Assembly (NCBI RefSeq): GCF_009720385.1
Contig: NZ_ML769301.1
Span: 186,001 to 250,000 of the forward strand
Source: Catellatospora vulcania
Lineage (GTDB): Bacteria > Actinomycetota > Actinomycetes > Mycobacteriales > Micromonosporaceae
Direction: 5' to 3'
Length of the DNA stretch: 64,000 nucleotides
Position 1 is the first letter of the stretch, and each line of letters begins with the position of its first letter. Shown in pieces: positions 33,745-42,668 of this stretch. The position numbers and the translations under genes were made by a program. The notes under the pieces were generated by a model, which was not told where the DNA came from, searched no databases, and saw nothing but the letters and a program-made list of their open reading frames with translations.

Positions 33745-34000
33745 CGCCGTGGGCGGGTGACGCCGGCGAGGATGAGGTCGATGCCGGCGAGGAACTGCTC
33801 TCGGTCGTCGTGGTCGCGTAACTGGTCGGCGACGTCACGGGTGAAGGGGTAGCGGCCGGGATCGAGGTTCGCCCAGATCGCAGCCTCGGTCTCCAGGACG
33901 TCGGTGCGGTTGGTGCCCGGTTTCCTGGGCGCGGCCGTTCGCGGCGTGCTGCCCGGCGACGCCGAGGATGTAGTTCAACAGCGCGGACGCCGCGTCGGCC
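33726..34000 (-). pseudogene. TetR regulator remnant (C-terminal half, frameshifted)
   Basis: On the minus strand the reading AASALLNYILGVAGQHAANG (about 33910-33970), then after one extra base in a GGG run, TNRTDVLETEAAIWANL and YPFTRDVADQLRDHDD, EQFLAGIDLILAG, is the C-terminal ligand-binding part of a TetR-family regulator of the TetR_C type. The frame breaks near 33920. The N-terminal HTH half is missing where the monooxygenase fragment begins at about 34000. The remnant ends at the TAG complement at 33726, overlapping the end of the DoxX-like gene. Confidence 0.7.
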
Positions 34001-34204
34001 ATGTACGACGGCGCCGAACTCGGCAAGGCCATCGCCGCACACCCCGGTGACCTAGCGGTCGCGCTCGGCGAGTACGAGCGGACGCTGTTCCCCCGCAGCG
34101 CCGAGGCCGCTGCCGAGGCCGCCCGCGACTTCGCGCTGTGCTTCGGCGACGGCGCTCCCCACACCCTCATCGGTCTGCTCCCCGGCCACCCGCAGACCGC
34201 ATGA
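33992..34204 (+). pseudogene. FAD-dependent monooxygenase remnant (C-terminal end)
   Basis: The plus-strand frame reads MYDGAELGKAIAAHP, LAVALGEYERTLFPRSAEAA and ARDFALCFGD, the typical C-terminal end of PHBH/TetX-type flavin monooxygenases ('DGAELA.A....D...AL..YE..LFPRS'). About 67 codons remain; the FAD-binding N-terminal two thirds are gone. It abuts the truncated TetR fragment in the orientation expected for a divergent regulator/target pair, so one deletion probably removed both 5' halves and their promoters. Confidence 0.7.
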
Positions 34205-34260
34205 ACACCTGGGCGCCGAGCAGCCGGCGCAGGTCGCGCACGGTACGTGAGGCGGAAAGC

Positions 34261-34325
34261 AAGATCGCTGTCTCCGGTCATGATCTGGCGTCACACCGCA
34301 GATCATGATCGGAAACAGCGATCTT
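34261..34325. repeat. Large imperfect inverted repeat (26-bp arms)
   Basis: Left arm 34261-34286 and right arm 34300-34325 are complementary with only two mismatches over 26 bases, around a 13-base spacer. The sequence (AAGATCGCTGT...TCATGATCT) is far more AT-rich than its surroundings. It lies between the monooxygenase remnant and secA2, and could be a dispersed palindromic element or a terminator. Confidence 0.75.
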
Positions 34326-34330
34326 CCACC

Positions 34331-34350
34331 CGGCCTCCGGACGGAGGCCG
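34331..34350 (-). terminator. Hairpin downstream of secA2
   Basis: CGGCCTCCG (34331-34339), GA, CGGAGGCCG (34342-34350): a 9-bp perfect stem 17 bases beyond the secA2 stop on the minus strand. Confidence 0.55.
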
Positions 34351-34366
34351 CACCGCGACGGGTACG

Positions 34367-36832
34367 TCAGCGGCCCAGCAGCGCCTTGGCCATGCCGGAG
34401 ATCAGGCGCTCGATCTCCGAACCGAACGGGTTGTCGTGCACCATGTACGTCCACGTGGCGCTCGGCCGCTCCAGGCCCGCCTCGGCAGGCGTCCAGTCCG
34501 GGTTGTCGATCCGCGCGGCCATGAATGTCTCGGCCGTGGCCTTGTCGACGTCGGCCAGCATCCGGCTGAACGCGGGCACCGCCAGGCGGTGGAACTCGTC
34601 CAGCGGATCCTGCCGCCCCAGCGCGCGCAGGTGCACGCCGTCGCGCACGTCGGCCAGCATGCCCAGGTGGTCGGCCCAACCGCGGTCCAGGTGGTACAGC
34701 GCGATCTGCCGCGCGGCCTCCGCGGCCGCCTCCTCGCCGATCGTCTCCACGACCTCGGCATACCGCTCCGCGACCGTGATCATCTCCAGCCCGGCGTGGG
34801 TCATGTCGTCGGCGTCGGCGTCGTCCGGGAGATCCGCGGCGCTGACCGCGTCGGGGTCGGCGGGCATCGGCATCTCGTCGTCGCGCAGCAACTGCGCCGC
34901 CGCGTCGGTGGTCAGCAGCGCCTTGCGGCGCAGCGCGAGCACCTGGCGCTGCTGCTCGACCAGCACGCCGTACCGCCAGGTGTTGCGGTGGATCTCGAAG
35001 TCGACCCCTTCGGCGACGCGCTGGGCGTGCCCGACCGCCCAGTGCACGGCCGGGCCGGTCACCCGGCCGTCCCCGGCGGTCGTGCCGCCGATGCCGTCGC
35101 CGTGCCGCATGATCAGCTCGTCCTCGCGGCTGACGAAGAACATCGAGCCGCCCGGGTCGCCCTGCCGGCCTGCCCGGCCGCGCAGCTGGTCGTCGACCCG
35201 GCGGCTGTCGTGCCGGCCCGCCCCGATGACGTAGAGGCCGCCGAGCTCGGCGACCGCCGCCCGGTCCTGCCCGTCGCTGCCGCCGAGGCGGATGTCGGTG
35301 CCCCGCCCGGCCATCTGGGTGGACACGGTGACCGCGCCCCTGCTTCCGGCCTCGGCGATGATGGCGGCCTCGTGCGCGTCGTTCTTCGCGTTGAGCACCG
35401 CGCACGCGATGCCCTGTTCCTGTAGGGCCGCGGCGAGCCGCTCCGACTCGGCCACGTCCAGCGTGCCGATCAGCACCGGCCGTCCCGTCTCGTGCGCCGC
35501 GGCCACCTCGGCCATCAGCGCCTCTTCCTTCTCCTCGACGGTCGCGTACACCCGGTCCGGCTCGTCGACCCGGACGTTGGCCGTGTTCGGCGGGATGACC
35601 GCGACCTCGAGGCGGTAGAACTCGCGCAGCTCGTCACCGATGGTGGAGGCGGTGCCGGTCATGCCCGCCTTGGTGGGGTAGAGCGCGATGAACGCCTGCA
35701 CGGTGATCGTGGCCAGGATCTCGCCCTCGTCGGTCGCCGCGAGCCCCTCCTTGGCCTCGACCGCCGCCTGCAGCCCGTCGGGCCAGCGGCGGCGGCGGGC
35801 GACCCGGCCCCGGAACTCGTCGACCAGCGCGATCCGGCCGTCCTTGACGATGTAGTCCACGTCCACGGCCAGCAGCGCCCGCGCGTGCAGGGCCTGGTTG
35901 ACGGCGGTGAGCTTGTGCAGGTTGTCCTGCGCGTACAGGTGGATGCCGCCCCAGGCGCGCTCGACCAGCGCCGCGCCGGCATCAGTCAGCTGCACGTTGC
36001 GGCCCTCGTCGACCACCTCGAAGTCGCGGCCCGGCCGCATCCCCGCCACCAGCAGCGCCGCGGCGCTCGCGTCCGACCCGCCGTCGGCGAGGCTGCCCGC
36101 CACCACCAACGGCACCCGCGCCTCGTCGATCAGGATCGAGTCCGCCTCGTCGATGATCACGGTGTACAGGCCGGGCATGACCGCGTCCTCGGCGCGCAGC
36201 ACCAGCTGGTCGCGCAGGAAGTCGAAGCCCGCCTCGCTCACCGACACGTACGTGACGTCGCACCGGTACGCGGCAGCGCGCTCGTCGTGGCCGGTGCTCT
36301 CGCCGACCGCGTCCACGGTCAGGCCGAGCAGCCGGTACGCCGGTCCCATCCAGCGGGCGTCGCGGTCGGCGAGGTAGTCGTTGACGGTCAGCACCTGCAC
36401 CCGCGAACCGCGCACGACGTAGCCGAAGGCGGCGACGACCGCGGCCAGCGTCTTGCCCTCGCCGGTGGCCATCTCCACGACGTTGCCCTGCAGCATCGCC
36501 ATCGCCCCGAGCAGCTGCACGTCGAAGGCACGCTCGCCGAGGGCGCGGCGACCGGCCTCGCGGCCCATCGCGCAGATCTCGATCAGGTCCCGCTCGTCGA
36601 TGGGCCGCGGCTCGGTCAGGGTCACCAGCGGCTCGCCGTCGACCGGCCCGCTCACGTCGTCGCGCAGCGACAGCGCCCGCTCGGTGAACTCCGCGTCGGT
36701 CAACGCGGCCAGCTCATCCTCCAGGTCCCGGATCCTCGGGAGGATTGCCTCATAACGGTCCAGACTGACCGTCGTACCGGGGCGCTGCATGAACGTGCGC
36801 AGCTTCTGCTTCAACCGAACACCGAAACCCAT
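34367..36832 (-). CDS. secA2: Accessory Sec translocase SecA2
   Basis: An 821-aa SecA-family ATPase that pushes selected proteins through the SecYEG channel. Walker A is MATGEGKT (121-128), the DEAD-type Walker B is IIDEADSILIDEARVPL (~226-241), followed by the preprotein cross-linking region and the second RecA domain with MAGRGTDIRLGG and QLRGRAGRQGDPGGSMFFVS. The sequence is shorter than canonical SecA and has no C-terminal zinc-binding tail, which fits the actinobacterial SecA2 paralogue. No secY2 or glycosylated substrate gene is adjacent. A hairpin follows. Confidence 0.9.
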   Translation of the reverse strand: MGFGVRLKQKLRTFMQRPGTTVSLDRYEAILPRIRDLEDELAALTDAEFTERALSLRDDVSGPVDGEPLVTLTEPRPIDERDLIEICAMGREAGRRALGERAFDVQLLGAMAMLQGNVVEMATGEGKTLAAVVAAFGYVVRGSRVQVLTVNDYLADRDARWMGPAYRLLGLTVDAVGESTGHDERAAAYRCDVTYVSVSEAGFDFLRDQLVLRAEDAVMPGLYTVIIDEADSILIDEARVPLVVAGSLADGGSDASAAALLVAGMRPGRDFEVVDEGRNVQLTDAGAALVERAWGGIHLYAQDNLHKLTAVNQALHARALLAVDVDYIVKDGRIALVDEFRGRVARRRRWPDGLQAAVEAKEGLAATDEGEILATITVQAFIALYPTKAGMTGTASTIGDELREFYRLEVAVIPPNTANVRVDEPDRVYATVEEKEEALMAEVAAAHETGRPVLIGTLDVAESERLAAALQEQGIACAVLNAKNDAHEAAIIAEAGSRGAVTVSTQMAGRGTDIRLGGSDGQDRAAVAELGGLYVIGAGRHDSRRVDDQLRGRAGRQGDPGGSMFFVSREDELIMRHGDGIGGTTAGDGRVTGPAVHWAVGHAQRVAEGVDFEIHRNTWRYGVLVEQQRQVLALRRKALLTTDAAAQLLRDDEMPMPADPDAVSAADLPDDADADDMTHAGLEMITVAERYAEVVETIGEEAAAEAARQIALYHLDRGWADHLGMLADVRDGVHLRALGRQDPLDEFHRLAVPAFSRMLADVDKATAETFMAARIDNPDWTPAEAGLERPSATWTYMVHDNPFGSEIERLISGMAKALLGR

Positions 36833-37043
36833 CCCGCAAAGGTACGTCGTCCGCGGCGAGACGGCGGCCCGCCCGGCGCGTCGGCGAACAACCGCCAGGT
36901 AGGCGGCGTAAAGCTGTGGGACAAGCGTTCGTCCTGCGGTGTGATGTCACCCGGATGAGCGGAGGCGCCGTAGCATACCGGAGCGCGAGCCGGACGATCT
37001 AGTGTCCGCACGGTGGGGGACCCCGTGATCAGCTCCGGGCAGG

Positions 37044-38081
37044 TCAGCGGCCTCGTCGGCGTGGCCCGGCGGTGGCGGTCGACTGGCGCACCACCAGCTG
37101 CGGCTGGAAGACGACGTGCCGGTGGCCGTGGGCGGCGTCGGTGTCGGCCTCCTCGAGCAGCAGCTGGGCTGCGGTGCGGCCGAGCTGCTCGCGGGGCTGG
37201 CGTACGGACGTCAGCGGCACCGCGGCCGCGGCGGCGAACTCGATGTCGTCGTAGCCGACCAGGGCCATGTCCTCGGGCACCCGCAGCCCGCCGATGGTCA
37301 GCCCCTGCAGCACGCCCAGCGCGAGCAGGTCGTTGGCGCAGAAGATCGCGGTGGGCCGCCTGCTGTGCGGCAGGGCGCAGATGTCCTCGGCGGCCTGCCG
37401 CCCGGCGGTCACCGACAGCGACTTCGTCTCGAAGACCTCCAGATCGACGCCGCCGCCGTGCTCGGCGAGGGCGGCCGCCGCCCCGGCGTGCCGGTCGGCG
37501 ACCTGCGGGATGGCGACCGGCCCGCCGACGAACGCGATGTGCCGGTGGCCGAGTTCGGCCAGGTGGGTGGCCGCGAGCCGACCGCCGAGCACGTCGTCGA
37601 CCGCGACCGAGCACCGGTTGAGCTGGCCGGAGCCGCGGTCCACCAGCACCACCGGGATGCCGCGGTCCACCAGGCGTTCCAGGCGTTCGTGGCGGCCGTT
37701 CTCGACCGGGGTGATGAGCAGGCCGCGGACCCGCTGCTCCTCGAGGGTGGCAAGGTGGCGGCCCTCGCGGGCGGGGTCCTGCCCGCTGTTGCAGACGACC
37801 AGCATCCCGCCCGCGGCCTCGACGACGGCCTCGGCGCCCTGCACGACGTCGGTGAAGAACGGGTTGGACACGTCCAGCACCACGATCGCGACCGTACGGC
37901 TGCTGCCCGCGCGCAGGTGGCGGGCGGAGTCGTTGCGCACGTAGCCGAGTTCGTCGATCGCGTCGAGCACCCGTTTGCGGGTGGCGGGGGCGACGGAGTC
38001 GGGGCGGTTGAGCACGTTGCTGACGGTGCCCAGGGACACTCCCGCCCGCCGTGCCACCTCCTTGATGCCGGTCACCGCCAT
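37044..38081 (-). CDS. LacI-family regulator of the rhamnose locus
   Basis: 345 aa from the ATG at 38081, preceded by GAGGAA (an upstream in-frame ATG at 38111 would overlap lutC). The N-terminal LacI HTH (IKEVARRAGVSLGTVSNVLNRP) and hinge helix (RHLRAGSSRTVAIV) are followed by a periplasmic-binding-protein fold sensing a sugar (NPFFTDVVQGAE, PVVLVDRG, GHRHIAFVGG, AIFCANDLLALGVLQGL, VGYDDIEFA). It is the last gene of the lutABC-lacI unit. The perfect LacI-type palindrome in the divergent promoter at 41128-41141 is its most likely operator. Sensing of rhamnose or a catabolite is inferred from context. Confidence 0.88.
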   Translation of the reverse strand: MAVTGIKEVARRAGVSLGTVSNVLNRPDSVAPATRKRVLDAIDELGYVRNDSARHLRAGSSRTVAIVVLDVSNPFFTDVVQGAEAVVEAAGGMLVVCNSGQDPAREGRHLATLEEQRVRGLLITPVENGRHERLERLVDRGIPVVLVDRGSGQLNRCSVAVDDVLGGRLAATHLAELGHRHIAFVGGPVAIPQVADRHAGAAAALAEHGGGVDLEVFETKSLSVTAGRQAAEDICALPHSRRPTAIFCANDLLALGVLQGLTIGGLRVPEDMALVGYDDIEFAAAAAVPLTSVRQPREQLGRTAAQLLLEEADTDAAHGHRHVVFQPQLVVRQSTATAGPRRRGR

Positions 38082-38088
38082 CGCTTCC

Positions 38089-38733
38089 TCATCCCTGCTC
38101 ACGGTGGACATTATTGCCAGTCGTGCCGGCCGGCCCGACGACGACGGCGATGAGCGTGCGCGGCCCGTGCACGCCCTCGACCCGGTCGAGTTCGATGTCG
38201 CTGGTCGCGGACGGGCCGCTGATGAACGTCAGCGGCCGCCGCGGGTCCAGCCGCCGCAGCAGTTCGGGGACGGTCTGCACGACCTGGTCGGCGTGGATGA
38301 CGCAGACGTGCCGGTCGGGGACGAGTGTCAGCGCCCGCCGGCCCTGGTCCGCGCCGCCGTCCAGCGCGATGGTGCCGGTGTCGGCGCAGGCCGCCGCGCA
38401 GCCGGTGAGGACCGCGTCGACGCCGTCGAGGTCGGCGTGGCTGAGGGCGGGCCGGTCGGCGACCGCGCCCGGCACGGTGATCGCCGAGGAGTCCGGCACT
38501 GCCACCCGCCAGCCCCGGGTCACCTCGGCGAGGGTGGCGTCGAGGTCGCCCGGCGTACAACGGTGCACGGTTGCCCGGTAGTCCCGCAGGCGTTCGGCGA
38601 GCAGGTCCAGCAGTTCGGGCGCGCCCGGGGCGTGAGCGCCGGCGACGGCGTAATCGCGGGGGACCGGCCGGATCACCGGGGAGGGGCCGGTCGCGGTGCG
38701 GATCCGGCTCAGGATCTCGTCGCGGGCGTTCAC
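38089..38733 (-). CDS. lutC: Lactate utilization protein C (LUD domain)
   Basis: 214 aa with a single LUD domain (ARDEILSRIRTATGP at the start; SSAITVPGAVADRPALSHADLDGVD, then TGTIALDGG, HVCVIHADQVV and SATSDIELDRVEGVHGP, the family's C-terminal signature). LutA, LutB and LutC together form the iron-sulfur enzyme complex that oxidises L-lactate to pyruvate. The GTG at 38733 overlaps the lutB stop by four bases; the regulator gene follows after seven bases. Confidence 0.88.
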   Translation of the reverse strand: MNARDEILSRIRTATGPSPVIRPVPRDYAVAGAHAPGAPELLDLLAERLRDYRATVHRCTPGDLDATLAEVTRGWRVAVPDSSAITVPGAVADRPALSHADLDGVDAVLTGCAAACADTGTIALDGGADQGRRALTLVPDRHVCVIHADQVVQTVPELLRRLDPRRPLTFISGPSATSDIELDRVEGVHGPRTLIAVVVGPAGTTGNNVHREQG

Positions 38734-40199
38734 CGGCGGCCGTCCCCGGGCCGGGTGCGCCACCACTGCCGGAACGTCTGCGCGGGCGGTTCCGGCAGGT
38801 CCCGGGCGGCGGTCCAGGCCGACAGCGGCGGCGGCAGGCGGCGGATACGGCCGCCGCGGGCGAGCAGGCGCCCGAGCCGCAGCAGGCGCTCGCCGAGCCG
38901 GAACCGGCGCGGACCGGCCATCGTCCACGCGGCGGCCGCCATGGCCAGCGCCTCGGGGGAGGGCAGCGCTCGCTGGGCACGCGCGTCGACGTGCTCGCCG
39001 CGCAGGTGCACGAGGATCGAAGGAATGTCGATGCGGACGGGGCACACGTCGTAGCAGGCGCCGCAGAGGCTGGACGCGTACGGCAGGGAGGCGTTGTCCT
39101 CGATGCCGGTCAGCTGCGGGGACAGGATCGCCCCGATCGGTCCGGGGTAGACGCTGCCGTAGGCGTGCCCGCCGGTGCGTTCGTACACGGGGCACACGTT
39201 CAGGCAGGCCGAGCAGCGGATGCAGTGCAGCGCGCTGCGTCCGGCCTCGTCGGCGAGCACCGCGGTGCGCCCGTTGTCGAGCAGCACGAGGTGGAACTCC
39301 TGCGGGCCGTCACCGGGGGTGACGCCGGTCCAGGTCGAGGTGTAGGGGTTCATCCGCTCGCCGGTCGAGGACCGGGGCAGCAGTTGGAGGAAGACTTCCA
39401 GGTCGGTCCAGGCGGGTACGACCTTCTCGATGCCCATGACCGTGATGAGGGTGTCGGGCAGGGTCAGGCACATGCGGCCGTTGCCCTCGGACTCCACGAC
39501 GGTGACGGTGCCGGTCTCGGCGACGGCGAAGTTCGCTCCGGAGATCGCGACCCGGGCGGTGAGGAACTTGGCGCGCAGGTGGGCGCGGGCGGCCATGGCC
39601 AGCCGGCGCGGGTCGTCGGTGAGGTCGGGGTCGACGCCGGGCATGTGCCGCAGGAAGATGTCGCGGATCTCGGTGCGGTTGCGGTGGATGGCCGGGACCA
39701 GGATGTGGCTGGGTTTGTCGTGTCCGAGCTGGACGATGAGTTCGGCCAGGTCGGTCTCGACGGCGGTGATGCCCGCGGACTCCAGGGCCTCGTTGAGCCC
39801 GATCTCCTGGGTCGCCATCGACTTGACCTTGACGACTTCGGTGGCGCCGGTGGCGCGGACCAGGTCGGTGACGATCCGGTTGGCCTCGACGGCGTCGCGG
39901 GCCCAGTGCACGTGCCCGCCGCGGGCGGTGACCGCGGCCTCCAGCTCGATGAGGTGTTCGCCGAGCCGGGCCATGGTCGCGGCCTTGATCGCCTCACCGG
40001 CGAGGCGGAGCTGCTCCCAGTCGGCGACCTCGGCGACGGCGCGGGCGCGTTTGTCGCGGATGGTGGCGGTGGCGTGGCCGAGGTTGCGGCGCAGCTGCCG
40101 GTCGGCCAGGGCCTTGTCGGCGGCGGCGGGGAAGGGTTCGTCGCCGCGGAGCTGCCCGACGCCGCGGGGCGCGTGCGGCATACCCAGGAACGTGGTCAT
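38730..40199 (-). CDS. lutB: Lactate utilization iron-sulfur protein B
   Basis: 489 aa. The N-terminal two thirds is a LUD domain (ATEVVKVKSMATQEIGLNEAL; HILVPAIHRNRTEI; GANFAVAETGTVTVVESEGN). The last part carries two 4Fe-4S binding motifs, CIRCSACLNVCPVY and LCGACYDVCPVRIDIP, followed by the usual helical C-terminal domain. It is the electron-transfer core of LutABC. The ATG (40199) overlaps the lutA stop, and its own stop overlaps the lutC GTG, so the three are strictly coupled. Confidence 0.92.
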   Translation of the reverse strand: MTTFLGMPHAPRGVGQLRGDEPFPAAADKALADRQLRRNLGHATATIRDKRARAVAEVADWEQLRLAGEAIKAATMARLGEHLIELEAAVTARGGHVHWARDAVEANRIVTDLVRATGATEVVKVKSMATQEIGLNEALESAGITAVETDLAELIVQLGHDKPSHILVPAIHRNRTEIRDIFLRHMPGVDPDLTDDPRRLAMAARAHLRAKFLTARVAISGANFAVAETGTVTVVESEGNGRMCLTLPDTLITVMGIEKVVPAWTDLEVFLQLLPRSSTGERMNPYTSTWTGVTPGDGPQEFHLVLLDNGRTAVLADEAGRSALHCIRCSACLNVCPVYERTGGHAYGSVYPGPIGAILSPQLTGIEDNASLPYASSLCGACYDVCPVRIDIPSILVHLRGEHVDARAQRALPSPEALAMAAAAWTMAGPRRFRLGERLLRLGRLLARGGRIRRLPPPLSAWTAARDLPEPPAQTFRQWWRTRPGDGRR

Positions 40200-40936
40200 G
40201 GCCTGCTCCCGTCGGTGGCGGCGAGGACCTCGGCCAGGTGCAGGGGGCGGACTGCGGATTCCAGCCGGGACAGGCCGCCGCCGATGTGCATCAGGCAGGA
40301 CGCGTCGCCGGCGGTGACGACCTCGGCGTCGGTGGCCAGCACGTGGCCCATCTTGTCGGCGAGCATCGCGGCCGACGTTCCGGCGTTCTTGAGGGCGAAC
40401 GTGCCGCCGAAGCCGCAGCACTGGTCGGCGGCGGGCAGCTCGACCAGGTCGATGCCGCGTACGGCGCGCAGCAACCGCAGCGGCTTGTCGCCAACCCGCA
40501 GCATCCGCAGGCTGTGGCAGGTGGGGTGGTAGGTGACCCGGTGCGGGAAGTACGCGCCGACGTCCTCCACGCCGAGCACGTCGATCAGGAACTCCGACAG
40601 CTCCCAGGTCCGGGTGGCGAGCTGCGCGGCGCGGTCGGCGAGGCGCTCGTCGCCCACGCCGCGCGCGATCACGGCGTGCTGGTGGCGGACCGAGCCGACG
40701 CACGAGCCGGACGGGGCGACGATCGCGTCGTAGGGCTCGAACACGTCGGTGTGGTGGCGGACCAGGTTGCGGGCCTGGCGGCGGTAGCCGGTGTTGATGT
40801 GCATCTGCCCGCAGCAGGTCTGCGCGTCGGGGAAGACCACGTCGTGGCCGAGCCGTTCGAGCAGTGTCACGGTGGCCTGGGCGGCCTGCGGGAACATCGC
40901 GTCGGCCAGGCAGGTGGCGAACAGGGCTACCCGCAT
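40196..40936 (-). CDS. lutA: Lactate utilization Fe-S oxidoreductase A
   Basis: 246 aa with two CCG (cysteine-rich) domains: QTCCGQMHINTGY, then CHSLRMLRVGDKPLRLL and DQCCGFGGTFALKN, the cluster-binding motifs of LutA/GlpC/HdrB-type proteins. It is the first gene of the minus-strand lutABC-lacI unit and divergent from the rhamnose transporter genes. L-lactate is the expected end product of the lactaldehyde branch of rhamnose breakdown, so the location gives a clear physiological reason. Confidence 0.9.
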   Translation of the reverse strand: MRVALFATCLADAMFPQAAQATVTLLERLGHDVVFPDAQTCCGQMHINTGYRRQARNLVRHHTDVFEPYDAIVAPSGSCVGSVRHQHAVIARGVGDERLADRAAQLATRTWELSEFLIDVLGVEDVGAYFPHRVTYHPTCHSLRMLRVGDKPLRLLRAVRGIDLVELPAADQCCGFGGTFALKNAGTSAAMLADKMGHVLATDAEVVTAGDASCLMHIGGGLSRLESAVRPLHLAEVLAATDGSRP

Positions 40937-40992
40937 GCGGGCACCGGCTCCCCGCTCGCGATCGGACGGTCGGGCCAGGACGGCCTGTCGTC

Positions 40993-41008
40993 GTTGAAAT
41001 GAATCAAC
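40993..41008. promoter_or_regulatory. Dyad GTTGA-N6-TCAAC upstream of lutA
   Basis: Inverted repeat with 5-base arms (40993-40997, 41004-41008) about 60 bases upstream of the lutA start on the minus strand. It could be a second operator for the rhamnose regulator or part of the lutA promoter; it does not closely match the main palindrome at 41128. Confidence 0.3.
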
Positions 41009-41082
41009 TTTCGAGCCTCCTCGGGCCGACCAGCACTCCGTGGTCGATCGAACGTAACAACTCGGTAACTGCGGAGAAACCC

Positions 41083-41110
41083 TTGACGGGGTGTCGGCCC
41101 GACTTCTAAC
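41083..41110 (+). promoter_or_regulatory. Promoter of the rhamnose transport/catabolism operon
   Basis: TTGACG (41083-41088), a 16-base spacer and TCTAAC (41105-41110) form a good vegetative-type promoter 60 bases before the ATPase start. Transcription would begin near 41117, immediately before the operator palindrome. Confidence 0.6.
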
Positions 41111-41127
41111 GTCATCGTAACCACGGG

Positions 41128-41141
41128 GTGAAACGTTTCAC
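41128..41141. promoter_or_regulatory. LacI-type operator palindrome
   Basis: GTGAAACGTTTCAC is a perfect 14-base palindrome with the central CG typical of LacI-family operators. It sits just downstream of the predicted transcription start, where a bound repressor would block elongation or open-complex formation. The LacI-family gene at 37044-38081 is the obvious candidate protein. Confidence 0.7.
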
Positions 41142-41168
41142 AAGCTGGTGATCCGAAAAGAGGTCCGC

Positions 41169-42668
41169 GTGCCGACACCACTGCTCACGCTCGACGGCGT
41201 CAGCAAATCCTTCGGCGCCGTCGCGGCACTGCAGGACGTGCGCCTGGAGCTGCACGCGGGCGAGGCGCACGCCTTGGTCGGCGAGAACGGCGCGGGCAAG
41301 TCGACGCTGGTGAAGATCCTCGCCGGGGTGCACGGCCCGGACGCCGGCACGATCAGCCTCGACGGGCGGCCGCTGCAGCTGTCCGGCCCCGCCGACGCCC
41401 GCGCCGCCGGGATCGCCGTCATCTACCAGGAACCGACGCTGTTTCCCGACCTCAGCGTCGCCGAGAACATCTTCATGGGCCGCCAGCCGCTGCGCAGCCT
41501 GCGCCGCGTCGACTACGCGGCGATGCGCACCCGCGCGGCCGAACTGTTCGCCCGGCTCGGCGTGCGCCTCGACCCGGACCGGCCCGCTCGCGGACTGTCC
41601 ATCGCCGACCAGCAGCTCGTCGAGATCGCCAAAGCCATCTCCCTCGACGCGCGGGTCCTGGTCATGGATGAGCCGACCGCGGCCCTGTCGGGAATCGAGG
41701 TCGAGCGGCTGTTCGCCGTCGCCCGGTCGCTGCGCGACGCCGGCACCGCCGTGCTGTTCATCTCGCACCGCTTCGACGAGGTCTTCGCGCTGTGCCAGCG
41801 CATCACGATCATGCGCGACGGCCGGTGGGTCTCCACCGACCCGGCCGGCACGCTGACCGTCGACGAGGTCGTCCGCCGCATGGTCGGCCGCGAGGTCTCC
41901 GCGATGTACCCCAAGCAGGACACCACCCCGGGTGACCCACTGCTCCAGGTAAGCGGCCTGACCCGGCACGGCAGCTTCACCGACGTCACCTTCACCGTGC
42001 ACGCCGGGGAGATCGTCGCGCTCGCCGGGCTGGTCGGCGCGGGACGCAGCGAGGTCAGCCGGGCCATCTTCGGCGTCGACCGCCATGACGCGGGCGAGGT
42101 CCTGCTCGACGGTGTACGGCTGCCCAACGGCGACACCGCCGCCGCGATCCGGGCCGGACTCGCCCTGGTCCCCGAGGACCGCCGCCAGCAGGGCCTGGTC
42201 ATGGAACTGTCGGTGGAACGCAACACCAACCTGCCGCGCCGCTGGTCGCTCGCCCGTGCCGGGCTGCTGTTCGGCGGCGCCGAACGCAGCGCCGCCGCGA
42301 CCTGGGCGCAGCGCCTCCAGGTGAAAGCGGGACGGCTCACCGACCCGGTGTCCACCCTGTCCGGCGGCAACCAGCAGAAGGTCGTCCTGGCCAAGTGGCT
42401 GGCCACCGCGCCCCGCGTGCTGATCGTCGACGAACCCACCCGCGGCATCGACGTCGGCACCAAGGCCGAGGTGCACCGGCTGCTGTCGCAGCTGGCCGCC
42501 GACGGCGTCGCGGTGCTCATGGTCTCCAGCGAACTTCCGGAGGTGCTCGGTATGGCAGACCGCGTCCTGGTGATGCACGAGGGACGGCTGACCGCCGACA
42601 TCCCCCGCACCCGGGCCGACGAGCAGTCGGTCATGCTCGCCGCTACGGGGCAGGCGGCCGCCGCATGA
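41169..42668 (+). CDS. Rhamnose ABC importer, ATP-binding protein
   Basis: 499 aa with two ABC domains in tandem, as in the CUT2 (RbsA-like) importers for monosaccharides. Domain 1: [47 protein letters not shown]. Domain 2 has a degenerate Walker A (GLVGAGRSE), then [27 protein letters not shown] and [15 protein letters not shown]. The GTG at 41169 follows AGAGG. It is the first gene of a nine-gene coupled operon; the rhamnose specificity is taken from the following mutarotase, isomerase and kinase genes. Confidence 0.9.
   Translation: MPTPLLTLDGVSKSFGAVAALQDVRLELHAGEAHALVGENGAGKSTLVKILAGVHGPDAGTISLDGRPLQLSGPADARAAGIAVIYQEPTLFPDLSVAENIFMGRQPLRSLRRVDYAAMRTRAAELFARLGVRLDPDRPARGLSIADQQLVEIAKAISLDARVLVMDEPTAALSGIEVERLFAVARSLRDAGTAVLFISHRFDEVFALCQRITIMRDGRWVSTDPAGTLTVDEVVRRMVGREVSAMYPKQDTTPGDPLLQVSGLTRHGSFTDVTFTVHAGEIVALAGLVGAGRSEVSRAIFGVDRHDAGEVLLDGVRLPNGDTAAAIRAGLALVPEDRRQQGLVMELSVERNTNLPRRWSLARAGLLFGGAERSAAATWAQRLQVKAGRLTDPVSTLSGGNQQKVVLAKWLATAPRVLIVDEPTRGIDVGTKAEVHRLLSQLAADGVAVLMVSSELPEVLGMADRVLVMHEGRLTADIPRTRADEQSVMLAATGQAAAA

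Noticed and set aside
37013-37621. Plus-strand open frames opposite the LacI-family gene
   Set aside because: Arg-rich shadows of the regulator's coding sequence without motif.
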